Made by a program: the position numbers and the translations under genes
Assembly: GCA_023488685.1 (NCBI GenBank)
Contig: JAMDDR010000186.1
Coordinates: 1 to 35,836 of the forward strand
DNA from: Chloroflexota bacterium
GTDB lineage: Bacteria; Chloroflexota; Anaerolineae; J036; Brachytrichaceae
Direction of reading: 5' to 3'
DNA: 35,836 nucleotides
Shown here: one piece after another, positions 7,573 to 15,982 of the stretch
Position numbering within the stretch: the stretch's first letter is position 1
Layout of the letters: each line of letters opens with the position of its first letter
Notes under the pieces: generated by a model
What the model was told of the DNA's origin: nothing
The model's input: the letters and a program-made list of their open reading frames with translations, nothing else
Database searches by the model: none

Positions 7573-9042
7573 TCACGATGGCGTTGGCGTGTCCGTGCGG
7601 ATCGGCAGTGTTGCGATACTACTGATGACCAATCTGCCGGCGCCCGGATTGAGCAGGACGATCTCGGCCTCTGTTTTGCGGAAGACGGGGATGTTGTCAA
7701 AGCGAAATTCGTCTGGTAGCGTCCGTTCGCCGCCGACCCACGTCATGTCACGGCCAAAACGTGAGCGATCTTTGCGCCCCAGTAAACAGAACACATCCTG
7801 CCACCAGTAGTCACCGATGCACCAGTGCGCACCCCGCTCAACCCACAAGCATTGGTCACCCAATAAAACGGCAGTGCGATCATCCGGCGTGAAACAACGG
7901 TCCCAGAATGTCGTTCCCAGGGTGTGTCTGCGCAACAAGTAGCGCAGATCGTGGGCATGCCAGGCGCTGCTCGGTGCGATGTCCACTTCGCTGGCCCAAC
8001 CAGTGGCAGCGGCGAAGAAGCCACGCCCATTCTGATACCGGCTATAGGTGGCGTCACATTGGTCGAGGAAAGCGGCGGCCTCTTCATCCTTGTTGATTTG
8101 GTGCCACAGATATATACCTTCCAGTGAATCACCCATGCCGGCGATCAACATCGGTTCGCACATGCGGCGCCACCTGGGGCCGTCACGGAAGTACAACCGG
8201 TGCATGCGCGTTTGCTCATAGCAGTCTTGCCAGGCTGATCGAATCACGTGGCGCGCCAGTCTGCCCGCATGATCCAGGAAGCGTTGTTCGCCATAGACCT
8301 GGTATGCCAGCACCAATGGACATATCATCAGGCCGTAATACTCCCCCGGCTCTATGCCGCCAGGGTCGCTGCACGTGCGCAAGGTTGCTTCACAGGTGGC
8401 ATCGGGGAATCCGTCCACGTGGAAGTGCTCGATCATGAAATCCAGGTCCTGCACAATCTGATCACGCCAGCGTGAGTCGTCGAACGCAAGTTGGAAAAGT
8501 AACTTTGCCCAGATACGGGCGTATTCCTGGTTGCACGTGCCGCTCTTGCTGGCGCGATCGTTCCCGTAGATGCGGCAGCTTTCCATGTTGTGCAACACCG
8601 CTCGCTGTATCAATTCGAGGCTTTCACCGCCAAGGATATCGTGACCCCGCCATGCCGCCTGACACAGCGCGGCATTCGCGATGGCGTTGTGGATCAGGCC
8701 GTGTTTGAGCGTCTCCCCCACCTGGAAACCGATATGTTCATACTGGCCATTGGGTTGAAACGATGCTGTCTGGAAACGAATCAGTTGTTGTACCAGTGCC
8801 AATGCGCGAGCGTCTGGTTGCTGGCGTAGTGCTTCGACCAATGCCGGAATCAATGGGCTGGCCCACGTGCTGTGGCCGCTGGTGAAGTCCCCCCAACGAT
8901 ATGGGTTATCGCCCCACACAGAATGGTTATGAAAGCCGCGAATCTCTCCACTGGCATCCACCCAACTGAGCAGCCAATTCGTCAACGCAGCAAGGTCGCA
9001 TACGGCTGGTGAAGGTGGTTCTGAGGGCGTGCTTGTTACCAT
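7573..9042 (-). CDS. Uncharacterised protein, probably alpha/alpha-toroid fold
   Basis: 489 residues, not recognised with certainty. It is rich in Trp, His and aromatic residues, with repeated helix-like segments such as SHSVW/NHSVWGDNPYRWGDFTSGHSTWASPL near the N-terminus, CNQEYARIWAKLLFQLAF, and WRRMCEPMLIAGMGDSLEGIYLWHQ. This pattern resembles six-hairpin glycosidase-like or lyase-like toroids, and a small beta C-terminal part (about 420-489) follows. No signal peptide or membrane segment. No catalytic residues can be assigned. It lies 12 bp after the small ferredoxin-fold gene and 24 bp before nadE, so it is co-transcribed with them. A carbohydrate-active or sugar-binding role is only a guess. 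Confidence 0.8.
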   Translation of the reverse strand: MVTSTPSEPPSPAVCDLAALTNWLLSWVDASGEIRGFHNHSVWGDNPYRWGDFTSGHSTWASPLIPALVEALRQQPDARALALVQQLIRFQTASFQPNGQYEHIGFQVGETLKHGLIHNAIANAALCQAAWRGHDILGGESLELIQRAVLHNMESCRIYGNDRASKSGTCNQEYARIWAKLLFQLAFDDSRWRDQIVQDLDFMIEHFHVDGFPDATCEATLRTCSDPGGIEPGEYYGLMICPLVLAYQVYGEQRFLDHAGRLARHVIRSAWQDCYEQTRMHRLYFRDGPRWRRMCEPMLIAGMGDSLEGIYLWHQINKDEEAAAFLDQCDATYSRYQNGRGFFAAATGWASEVDIAPSSAWHAHDLRYLLRRHTLGTTFWDRCFTPDDRTAVLLGDQCLWVERGAHWCIGDYWWQDVFCLLGRKDRSRFGRDMTWVGGERTLPDEFRFDNIPVFRKTEAEIVLLNPGAGRLVISSIATLPIRTDTPTPS

Positions 9043-9054
9043 ATGTTTTAGCTC

Positions 9055-9342
9055 TTACGCGAACAAACGGGCAAAGCCGGGGTAGGGCACCAACGGGATG
9101 ACGTCGAATGTGATGAGACCTGCTTTGACCAATGGCATTGTCCCGAGCACTTGTTTAGCCTCTTCTGCGCTGGCGCATTCGAGCATCAGGACAGCACAGT
9201 GCTGATCCTGGCTGAAATTCAACTCGCGAATGATACCAGCCTGGAACAGCTCCCAGGCGCGAGCAGCTTCAGCCTTGAGGTGCGGTTCAAATTGCTCGCT
9301 CGTTACGCCGGGTGATTCGCGCTCCATTGCTAAGATTTTCAT
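9055..9342 (-). CDS. Small ferredoxin-fold protein (YciI/muconolactone isomerase-like)
   Basis: 95 residues beginning MKILAMERESPGVTSEQFEPHLKAEA (family order), with the beta-alpha-beta pattern of the dimeric alpha/beta-barrel superfamily: MKILAME, an amphipathic helix, IIRELNFSQDQHCAVLMLECAS, then AEEAKQVLGTMPLVKAGLITFDVIPLVPY. Related small proteins monitor or process small organic molecules, but no activity can be assigned. AGGTGG, 5 nt before the ATG at 9342, decides the start over the GTG at 9351. A TACAAT (9360-9365, minus strand) could be its -10 box. First gene of the leftward operon to 3826, and divergent from the DUF4126 gene. Confidence 0.8.
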   Translation of the reverse strand: MKILAMERESPGVTSEQFEPHLKAEAARAWELFQAGIIRELNFSQDQHCAVLMLECASAEEAKQVLGTMPLVKAGLITFDVIPLVPYPGFARLFA

Positions 9343-9471
9343 CTCTCCCACCTGTTTACATTGTAACGGGAGTGCAGGCTGTGTTGTAGACTGTCAGCGG
9401 ACGGTCAGGCGTTGGCCGGTACCCTGTGGTAGATAGATTAGCCGTCTTTTTATCGAATGAGGAGGTGTTGT

Positions 9472-10041
9472 ATGGCGTTAGCCAACATTGTGAGCGCGTT
9501 TGGGCTGGCTGGGGCGGCTGGATTGAACGCATACATTCCATTGCTTATTGTGGCCATCCTGGGGCGAGCGGAGGTTATCAAGCTGAGCGAGCCGTTCGAT
9601 GTGCTGACCAGTTGGTGGGTGATCGGCGCACTGATCATCCTGCTCGTGATTGAGGTCGTCGTGGATAAGGTGCCCGGCGTCGATCATATCAACGATGTGA
9701 TTCAGACGATTGTGCGCCCGACAGCGGGTGCCATTCTGTTTGCGGCTAACTCCGGCATCATCGAGAACGCCAGCCCGGCGTTGGCACTCGTCGTGGGATT
9801 GGTGCTGGCGTTTGGCGTTCACGCCGGCAAGGCTGTGGCACGGCCGGTGGTCAATGCGACGACCATGGGTGTAGGAGCGCCGGCGGTGAGTGTGTTAGAG
9901 GATGTCACTTCGGTTGTGGCATCGCTGTTGGCCATCTTTGCGCCACTGCTGTTCGTCATTTTCGCTGTCGTGATCGTGTACCTGTTCATCCGTCTTTACC
10001 GGCGAATCCAGCATCACCGGGCCGCCAGATCAATGCTGTGA
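9472..10041 (+). CDS. DUF4126 family membrane protein
   Basis: 189 residues with about four to five membrane segments: one around SAFGLAGAAGLNAYIPLLIVAIL at the N-terminus, one at WWVIGALIILLVIEVVVDKVPGVD, one at PALALVVGLVLAFGVHAGKAVARP and a long one near the C-terminus (SLLAIFAPLLFVIFAVVIVYLFI, read in order). The AAGLNAYIPLL start and the D-K-x-P-x-x-D motif are typical of DUF4126, whose function is unknown. GAGGAGG, 8 nt before the ATG at 9472, fixes the start; an upstream in-frame ATG at 9457 lies before the ribosome binding site. Confidence 0.86.
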   Translation: MALANIVSAFGLAGAAGLNAYIPLLIVAILGRAEVIKLSEPFDVLTSWWVIGALIILLVIEVVVDKVPGVDHINDVIQTIVRPTAGAILFAANSGIIENASPALALVVGLVLAFGVHAGKAVARPVVNATTMGVGAPAVSVLEDVTSVVASLLAIFAPLLFVIFAVVIVYLFIRLYRRIQHHRAARSML

Positions 10042-10092
10042 CTCTCTGGCACGACAGGAGCAACCCTAAAAACACTGGTATATTAGTTTTGG

Positions 10093-11076
10093 ATGAACGA
10101 TTGGAACATCATCGGACACGATTGGGCGGTGCGGCGATTGCGCCAGCAGATTGAGCGCGGCCAGCTCGCACAATCACATTTGTTTGTGGGTCTACCCATG
10201 GTGGGCAAGGCAGCGCTGGCACGCGCGCTGGCGTGTGCTGTGTTAACGCTCGGTGCGCGCGATCCGGCGCGCGTTCAACGCCTGGTGGATCACTCGCGGC
10301 ATCCCGATCTCACCTGGGTTGGCGCCGAGGATGGAACGGTAAAGGTTGAGCAGATCCGCGATATGTTGCACACGCTCACGCTCGCGCCCATGGAGGGACC
10401 TTATCGTGTCGCTGTCTTGGACGATGCTCATCTTGCCACCGAGAGTAGTAAGAATGCGATTCTGAAGACCCTCGAAGAGCCAAACCCCTCGTCGATCATT
10501 GTGCTTATCGCACCGGGCACGGACGGCGTGTTGCCAACCATCACGTCGCGCTGCCAGGTGTTGAATTTGCGGCCGGTTCCGATGCAGTTGTTGACGGATG
10601 CCCTGCTGGCTCGCGGCATGGACCCTGTGCGCGCCGATCTGCTAACGCGATTGGCGCGAGGGCGCCCTGGTTGGGCATTGCATGCGCTCGAAGACGACAC
10701 TGTGTTGGAGAGCCGTACCCAACGACTGGATGAGCTTGAAGCACTGTTCGCAGCAAATCGCACCAAACGTTTTGAGTATGCCGAGGTGTTGTCCAAGGCC
10801 GGCGACGATATGATTCAGACAGTACTGGGCGAATGGTTGTTGTACTGGCGTGATATCGTACGGGCAAGCAGTGCAACGGACGATCCAGACCATGTGCGCC
10901 AAAAGCTGCACAATGTCGATCGCACCGATGCCATTTTGCGGTTGGCAAGCATCGTGAGCGTGTCGACTGCCGCCCGCATGGTGCGGATGATTGCCAATAC
11001 GTTGAAGTATGTACAGCAAAACGCCAGTGCACGTTTAGCCCTGGACGTGCTGCTGCTCGGGATGCCAGTGATATAG
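10093..11076 (+). CDS. holB: DNA polymerase III delta' subunit
   Basis: Part of the clamp loader that places the beta sliding clamp on DNA. 327 residues of AAA+ fold. The Walker A-like GLPMVGKA (33-40) lacks the Ser/Thr after Lys, and the zinc-binding Cys cluster found in many clamp-loader subunits is absent between residues 50 and 75, consistent with a non-hydrolysing delta' rather than DnaX. Walker B region VAVLDDAH, the LKTLEEPNPSSIIVLIAP segment and the SRC motif (TSRCQVL) support the call. TATATT ends 8 nt before the ATG with no Shine-Dalgarno, so the transcript may be leaderless. It follows the DUF4126 gene by 51 bp. Confidence 0.92.
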   Translation: MNDWNIIGHDWAVRRLRQQIERGQLAQSHLFVGLPMVGKAALARALACAVLTLGARDPARVQRLVDHSRHPDLTWVGAEDGTVKVEQIRDMLHTLTLAPMEGPYRVAVLDDAHLATESSKNAILKTLEEPNPSSIIVLIAPGTDGVLPTITSRCQVLNLRPVPMQLLTDALLARGMDPVRADLLTRLARGRPGWALHALEDDTVLESRTQRLDELEALFAANRTKRFEYAEVLSKAGDDMIQTVLGEWLLYWRDIVRASSATDDPDHVRQKLHNVDRTDAILRLASIVSVSTAARMVRMIANTLKYVQQNASARLALDVLLLGMPVI

Positions 11077-11155
11077 GTTCACGTTCAGGTTTGTGGCCAA
11101 TTTGGAAGCGCCGAATAACGCCAATGTAACTTTGCAGAAAGAGTGATACTGATCC

Positions 11156-11908
11156 ATGCCTATCAATACTCCACATCCTCAAGTCGACGGCCCAAAAGCG
11201 GCTACGCGTGGGAATCCATCTTTTGTGTGGCGCGAGGGCCAGGAACGGCGCCTGGCCATGCTCAATGCGGCAGTTTCGCTGACCGACCGGCGTGTGCTTG
11301 TTGACGGCTGTGGGATTGGCACGTATGTGCGCGGTATCCGGCGCTTCACCAACCATGTAATGGGGTTGGACATCGAAGTGGAGCGTGTCATCGAGGGTCG
11401 CCAACGTGGCGTCGGTAATCTGTTGGCCGCGGTATGTGAGCGACTGCCTTTCCCCGATCACTCATTCGATGTGGTATTCAGCCATGAGGTGTTGGAGCAC
11501 GTGCAAGATGATCGCAAGGCATGTCAAGAGATGGCGCGTGTGCTACGTCCTGGTGGGCACGCAGCCATTTATGTCCCCAACCGGCTCTATCTCTTTGAGA
11601 CACATGGTATCTACTGGCGGGGACGATATTACTTTGGCAACAAACCTTTCGTAAATTGGTTGCCGGATCCCTGGCGCAACCGGCTTGCGCCACATGTACG
11701 CGTCTACACAGCGGCTGGGCTGCGGGGCCTGTTTGATGGCACCCCGATGCGCGTTGTGTTGCACACACAGGTATATCCAGGCTTTGACAATGTCGTTGCC
11801 CGTCTTGGCACCGCCGGCAAGGCGCTGCGCGGTGCCATTCAAGCACTCGAATCATCTCCTCTTAGTGCATTTGGCCTGTCCCACTTTTTGGTGATGGAGA
11901 GGACATAG
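11156..11908 (+). CDS. Class I SAM-dependent methyltransferase
   Basis: 250 residues with a Rossmann methyltransferase core: motif I VLVDGCGIGTYVRG, motif II VMGLDIEVE, the acidic CERLPFPDHSFDVVFSHEVLEHV stretch typical of the Methyltransf_11 family, and post-motif RVLRPGGHAAIYVPN. The C-terminal part (WRGRYYFGNKPFVNWLPDPWRNRL) resembles methyltransferases acting on lipids, quinones or glycans, but the substrate is unknown. GAAAGAG upstream may be a distant ribosome binding site. Its stop codon lies 4 bp from the stop of the convergent lipoprotein gene. Confidence 0.9.
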   Translation: MPINTPHPQVDGPKAATRGNPSFVWREGQERRLAMLNAAVSLTDRRVLVDGCGIGTYVRGIRRFTNHVMGLDIEVERVIEGRQRGVGNLLAAVCERLPFPDHSFDVVFSHEVLEHVQDDRKACQEMARVLRPGGHAAIYVPNRLYLFETHGIYWRGRYYFGNKPFVNWLPDPWRNRLAPHVRVYTAAGLRGLFDGTPMRVVLHTQVYPGFDNVVARLGTAGKALRGAIQALESSPLSAFGLSHFLVMERT

Positions 11909-11912
11909 ATCT

Positions 11913-13487
11913 TCATGGCCCAGGCGTTGGTGTCTCAGCGGAGGGCGGGGCTGTTGGTGTGGGTGGCTGTGGCGTAGCTGTCGGCATTTCTTCGAATACC
12001 GGCGTAGGTGAAGGCAGCGATGTTGCGGTCGGCGCAATCACGGACATATTTTGTGTGGTCTCACCAGGCCAGCGTTCCAACTCTGGTGCAACGGACCCGA
12101 ACCAACCCTCGTATATGCGCGCGTATGTGCCATCTGCAATGATTTCTTGTAGTGTCAAGTTTACAAAATCGCGTAGCGCCGAATTATTCACCGGCAGGGC
12201 GATACCCACATCGTTATAGTATGTCGAACTAAAGTCCATCAGCCGTTCGTTGGCTTGTGTGCGTACTATTCCACCGACAGCCAAATCAATCGTGCCGTTG
12301 TTCAACAGGTTTGCTATATCACCTGGCGCCACGATGGTGAATTGAGCAGCGGCCTGATTTTGGAACCAGCGTTGCGCCAACTCCCGGCACAGGTCGATCT
12401 CAAAACCAGTAGGTTGGCCGTTGGTATCCAGCGTGGCAAGAGGATCGGCCTGTGCGATAAAGCCGATGCGGACACTGGTGGTTGTTCGAATCTGGTCAAG
12501 GCTGTTGTGCAATGTAATCGCGTCTGGCAGCGTGGCCAATTGCAAGTCAATCGTGCCAGCGAGAGGTGTCACCGGCTCCGGTGGTTGTTTGAACCATTTC
12601 TGATACATGATCGCATATGTGCCATCCGAAACAAGCGCGCTCAATGTAATGTTGACCAGGTCGGCCCAGTCCGAGTCATTCTGGGGCAGCATGATTGCTA
12701 CTGGTTCACGTTGGAACACCGTCAAGATCGTTAAAGCCGGGTCTTCAGCCACTTCCAGGCGCAGACGGCGCCAGCGGCCTGCAACCGCGTCCGTCTGCCC
12801 ATCGCGCAGTTGTTGGATGGCTAATGCGTATGATTGCGCTGTTTGTAGGCTGACCGTGATGTTGGCGGCGATTTGGGCATTGCTCAGGGCTGAAATGGAA
12901 GGGATGTCGATGTAAGTCACCGACCGTTGTGCCAGCGCGCCAAAGTCGGCATAAGAACCTGTGCGAGCCAGCAGGGCTTCGCCGTCGAAGGCGTAAGAAA
13001 GTGTGAAGTCGGCATGGGTTTCGGCCTGTCTGGAGTGAATCAGTCCACCCATCGCCATGTCGACTTCACGCTGCTCAATGCGTTTGGGCGCAGATGTCGA
13101 TGTCACCTGAACGAACTCGACGTTATCTGTGCTACCGAGCCAACGCCGCGCAAACTCGCGTGCCAGGTCGATGTCTAACCCTTCTAACTGTCCGTCGCTG
13201 GTGACACTGGACAGGCGAGGGGCATCGAAGCGAACCCCTACGCGTAACTTGCTGCGCTCTTTTACTAAAAAGGCGGTTGATATCGTCGCTGGTGCGGCGG
13301 TAGGTGTAGGCTGGTTAACAGCGGCGTTGGGCGTTGCTGCGATTCGGGCAATGGTGTCGAGCTCGATCGATGGCAACTCGCATGCAACGAGGAGTAGTGC
13401 CGTCACGAGGAACAGGCATCGAGCCCTGCCATGTCGTCTGTGGTGTGAACCGCTGTTCTTGTTTATATCTGCTGCTTGGGCTTTCAT
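11913..13487 (-). CDS. Lipoprotein with one and a half solute-binding domains (SBP_bac_3)
   Basis: Probable exported binding protein for amino-acid-like ligands. 524 residues: signal peptide with lipobox LVAC (Cys36), a Thr/Pro linker (51-70), a full periplasmic-binding domain (about 80-300), a second domain (about 338-464), and a Thr/Pro-rich tail (485-524). The two domains align (LEGLDIDLAREFARRW versus TGFEIDLCRELAQRW; ALVSDGTYAIMYQKWF versus EIIADGTYARIYEGWF). In the second copy the complete lobe 2 (residues 170-260 of copy 1) is missing: FSSTYYNDV runs straight into GIALPVNNSALRD. It can therefore not close like a normal binding protein. No transporter permease or ATPase for it lies nearby. 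Divergent from the GNAT gene. Confidence 0.9.
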   Translation of the reverse strand: MKAQAADINKNSGSHHRRHGRARCLFLVTALLLVACELPSIELDTIARIAATPNAAVNQPTPTAAPATISTAFLVKERSKLRVGVRFDAPRLSSVTSDGQLEGLDIDLAREFARRWLGSTDNVEFVQVTSTSAPKRIEQREVDMAMGGLIHSRQAETHADFTLSYAFDGEALLARTGSYADFGALAQRSVTYIDIPSISALSNAQIAANITVSLQTAQSYALAIQQLRDGQTDAVAGRWRRLRLEVAEDPALTILTVFQREPVAIMLPQNDSDWADLVNITLSALVSDGTYAIMYQKWFKQPPEPVTPLAGTIDLQLATLPDAITLHNSLDQIRTTTSVRIGFIAQADPLATLDTNGQPTGFEIDLCRELAQRWFQNQAAAQFTIVAPGDIANLLNNGTIDLAVGGIVRTQANERLMDFSSTYYNDVGIALPVNNSALRDFVNLTLQEIIADGTYARIYEGWFGSVAPELERWPGETTQNMSVIAPTATSLPSPTPVFEEMPTATPQPPTPTAPPSAETPTPGP

Positions 13488-13523
13488 CTTCGGGATAAGA
13501 CTTTATCACAAGGCGTCGACCGG

Positions 13524-13551
13524 TTGCGCTGGCGTAGCGGCTGTGTAAAAT
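13524..13551 (+). promoter_or_regulatory. Promoter of the SSAT-like GNAT gene, leaderless layout
   Basis: TTGCGC (13524-13529), a 16-bp spacer and TAAAAT (13546-13551), then only 6 nt to the ATG at 13558. Transcription is expected to begin at or beside the start codon. Confidence 0.5.
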
Positions 13552-13557
13552 GGCGCA

Positions 13558-14145
13558 ATGCCAAAAGCCATGCAGGCGGACCCAATCTGGACCATGAACA
13601 ATAGCCGCTCAGATATCGAAAGCGATGACGCGCTGCATACGAGTGCGAGTGTTCGTATCAATGTTCGTAAAGGCACACAGCACGATGGAGAATTGCTGTG
13701 CAGCCTCATCGATGCACTGGCGGATTATGAAAAACTGCCTTGCCCATCGACGGACGCTCATGAACGACTGGTGCGGGATGCGTTTGGTCCCACGCCGCGG
13801 TTCGACACATGGTTTGGCGAACTGTCGGGTAAGGCCGTAGGTTACACCATCAGCTTCTATACCTATTCCTCTTTCCTGGCACTGCCGACGCTCTACCTGG
13901 AAGATTTGTTCGTGTTGCCGGAGTATCGCGCTCAAAAGGTCGGCAAAGCATTGTTTCTCAACTGCGCCCGTGTGGCGCTGGAACAGGATTGCGGGCGTAT
14001 GGAGTGGCAGGTGTTGCACTGGAACGAGCCGGCATTGACGTTCTATCACCATTTGGGCGGCCAGCGCCTGGATGATTGGGTGCCATTTCGCGCCCTGCGC
14101 GACGATCTGGAACGAATGCTCGGTCGATCCCAGGCTGGCCTCTGA
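13558..14145 (+). CDS. GNAT acetyltransferase, diamine/spermidine acetyltransferase-like
   Basis: 195 residues. The segment PTLYLEDLFVLPEYRAQKVGKALF, followed by CGRMEWQVLHWNEPALTFYHHLGGQ, follows the pattern of spermidine/spermine N1-acetyltransferases (IYLEDFFV...R-x-x-x-x-G, then WNEPSINFY in human SSAT1). The acetyl-CoA loop is RAQKVGKA. A polyamine or thialysine-type amine is therefore the likely substrate, but this is inferred from similarity. The first 30 residues are not conserved; ATGs at 13558, 13570 and 13594 are all possible starts. A promoter ends 6 nt before the first. Confidence 0.88.
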   Translation: MPKAMQADPIWTMNNSRSDIESDDALHTSASVRINVRKGTQHDGELLCSLIDALADYEKLPCPSTDAHERLVRDAFGPTPRFDTWFGELSGKAVGYTISFYTYSSFLALPTLYLEDLFVLPEYRAQKVGKALFLNCARVALEQDCGRMEWQVLHWNEPALTFYHHLGGQRLDDWVPFRALRDDLERMLGRSQAGL

Positions 14146-14199
14146 GGCCGCGATCGATGATCATCCGGACTCTGCCACCTTATGGTGCGCCCACTGCAA

Positions 14200-14550
14200 T
14201 TAACGGCCGATGAACTCAACACTTTGACCGGAGGGTAGTCTTAACACTGTCACCCGCTGGCTGTGATCAAGTTCCTCACGGTTTACGGAAATCGTCTGGC
14301 CGCCCTGCTCCAATGTTTGGGTCACCATGTCCAGATCATCGACTTCGAATCCGAACTGGATGGTGCCGTCGAGATCGGCATCGGCATCCCGTGCGCGCTG
14401 CAGTACCAACTGGGTGCCTTGAGTTTGGAAGACGACAACGTCTTCATCCTCGTAGACGATGGGGATGCCGAGAAGGTTGGCGAAGATGTTGCGGTTGGCG
14501 TCCAGGTTTTTTGACCACAATGCAATGTAGCTTATCTGTGTTGAAATCAT
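14200..14550 (-). CDS. VOC (glyoxalase/bleomycin-resistance fold) protein
   Basis: 116 residues forming one vicinal-oxygen-chelate module: YIALWSKNLDANRNIFANLLGIPIVYEDEDVVVFQTQGTQLVL, then GFEVDDLDMVTQTLEQGG and VTVLRLPSGQSVEFIG, the usual beta-alpha-beta-beta-beta pairs. The usual metal ligands are not all evident: the first position (often His) reads S-Y-I-A-L. The substrate is unknown. GAGGAG lies 7 nt before the ATG, inside the end of the glycosyltransferase gene; the ATGA overlap with that gene's stop indicates translational coupling. Confidence 0.85.
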   Translation of the reverse strand: MISTQISYIALWSKNLDANRNIFANLLGIPIVYEDEDVVVFQTQGTQLVLQRARDADADLDGTIQFGFEVDDLDMVTQTLEQGGQTISVNREELDHSQRVTVLRLPSGQSVEFIGR

Positions 14551-15848
14551 ATGATCTCCTCGTACACCCCTAGTAACTGATCGACGATTTTGATCCAGCT
14601 ATAGTCTTCAGCATAACAGGCGGCACGGTGTCCCATACGTCGTCGCAACACTTCGTTGCTGAGCAATCTCTCAATTGCGCCGGCGACAGCCGCGGGGTCT
14701 CTGGCTTGGACACGGAAACCGGTTTGATTGTGCCGGACCAACTGACTTAACCCTCCCACATCGGATACGACCACTGGTGTGCCGCAGGCCATTGCCTCCA
14801 GTGCCACCATGCCAAAGGATTCGTAGTGTGAAGGCATGACAAGGCAATCTGCGGCTGCGTAATAGAACTGAAGGGTGTCCTGGTCACGTGCTCCGAGAAA
14901 CGTAATCAGGTCGTTGAGACCCAATTCGTCCCGCAACGCGTACAGGCGTGCCATTTCGTCGTTCTCGCGCAGGCCACGCTCACTAGGATCACCACCGATG
15001 ACGGCTACACAGACGTTGCGAGTGAATTGCTGAGATTGTCCCGCCCTGTCACGCAGAATAGCCATTGCCCGGAACAGCGTGTCGACACCCTTGAGGGGTT
15101 CGATGCGACCTGCGAATAACACCATGCGCTGATCCTGCGGGATGCCAATCACCGACTTGGCGTACGACTGCTCGATGGGGTGAAAACGCGAGGTATCCAC
15201 CCCAGGTGGCACGATGCGGATGCGCGCAGAGCCAGCGCCATAAAACCGGACAAGCTGTTGTTGCTCCAGTTTAGTCGATGCAGTAATGCGACCCGCGACA
15301 GAACACAAGAAACACTCAGCTTTGAGCCGTTCTTCACTCTCCATCTCCTCCGGGCGTTGTGCAATCTGGTTCTTAAGCTCAGCCAGAGTGTGAAAGGTAT
15401 GGATAAACTCCGTTCCCCAGCATTGCCGTAGTGAGTGCGCGACCAGGCCTGATAACCAGTAGTGGCTGTGGATCAAGTCGTATGGCGCAGCGTGAAGGCC
15501 GGTGGGCGGTTGCGATCCGCCGGTCAGTGCGCGCCCTTCGCCACTGGTCACAAACCGGCACATCCATTCGGTGAAAGCAGGCACATACTGTGGCAGGTCT
15601 CGCTTGGGCAATGGCATCTCGGGACCAGCCGGCACGTGGATCACACGCGCATTAACGGCGATCCGCGGGTCGATGCGCAACGTTTGCGCGCTCTGGCTGC
15701 GCGTGAATACGTCCACGTCGATATTACGGCGCGCAAGTTCACGTGCGGTTTCGCGCACGAACACGTTCATCCCGCCCGTGTCTTTTCCCCCGAGCGTGGC
15801 GAGAGGCGACGTGTGAAAGCTTATCAACGCGACTTTGCGAATAGTCAT
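14547..15848 (-). CDS. GT4 glycosyltransferase, MshA-like
   Basis: Retaining GT-B glycosyltransferase, 433 residues. The N-terminus SFHTSPLATLGGKDTGGMNVFVRETARELARR is nearly that of the D-inositol-3-phosphate glycosyltransferase / sucrose-phosphate synthase group. Sugar-nucleotide binding region: VLFAGRIEPLKGVDTLFRA and the E-x7-E motif in SHYESFGMVALEAMACGTPVVVSDVGG. No MshB/C/D genes are seen here, so mycothiol synthesis is not implied; glycolipid or polysaccharide synthesis is as likely. TATAGT on the minus strand (15857-15862) ends 8 nt before the ATG, with no Shine-Dalgarno. A 134-bp gap separates it from the upstream deaminase gene. Confidence 0.9.
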   Translation of the reverse strand: MTIRKVALISFHTSPLATLGGKDTGGMNVFVRETARELARRNIDVDVFTRSQSAQTLRIDPRIAVNARVIHVPAGPEMPLPKRDLPQYVPAFTEWMCRFVTSGEGRALTGGSQPPTGLHAAPYDLIHSHYWLSGLVAHSLRQCWGTEFIHTFHTLAELKNQIAQRPEEMESEERLKAECFLCSVAGRITASTKLEQQQLVRFYGAGSARIRIVPPGVDTSRFHPIEQSYAKSVIGIPQDQRMVLFAGRIEPLKGVDTLFRAMAILRDRAGQSQQFTRNVCVAVIGGDPSERGLRENDEMARLYALRDELGLNDLITFLGARDQDTLQFYYAAADCLVMPSHYESFGMVALEAMACGTPVVVSDVGGLSQLVRHNQTGFRVQARDPAAVAGAIERLLSNEVLRRRMGHRAACYAEDYSWIKIVDQLLGVYEEII

Positions 15849-15982
15849 TTGCGGATACTATATTTGATGGCAACAGTGAACGTAATGCGCGCTGATTATA
15901 GCGAAGCCGGTCAGGAGTGGGTATTCTGATTAGTGTTCAGATTTACTTGCCGGAGTAACATTCATGGATCGATTGGCGCATC

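Noticed and set aside
10541..11461. 306-codon open frame on the minus strand
   Set aside because: Antisense to holB and the methyltransferase, both well supported; it would span two genes and has no recognisable domain.
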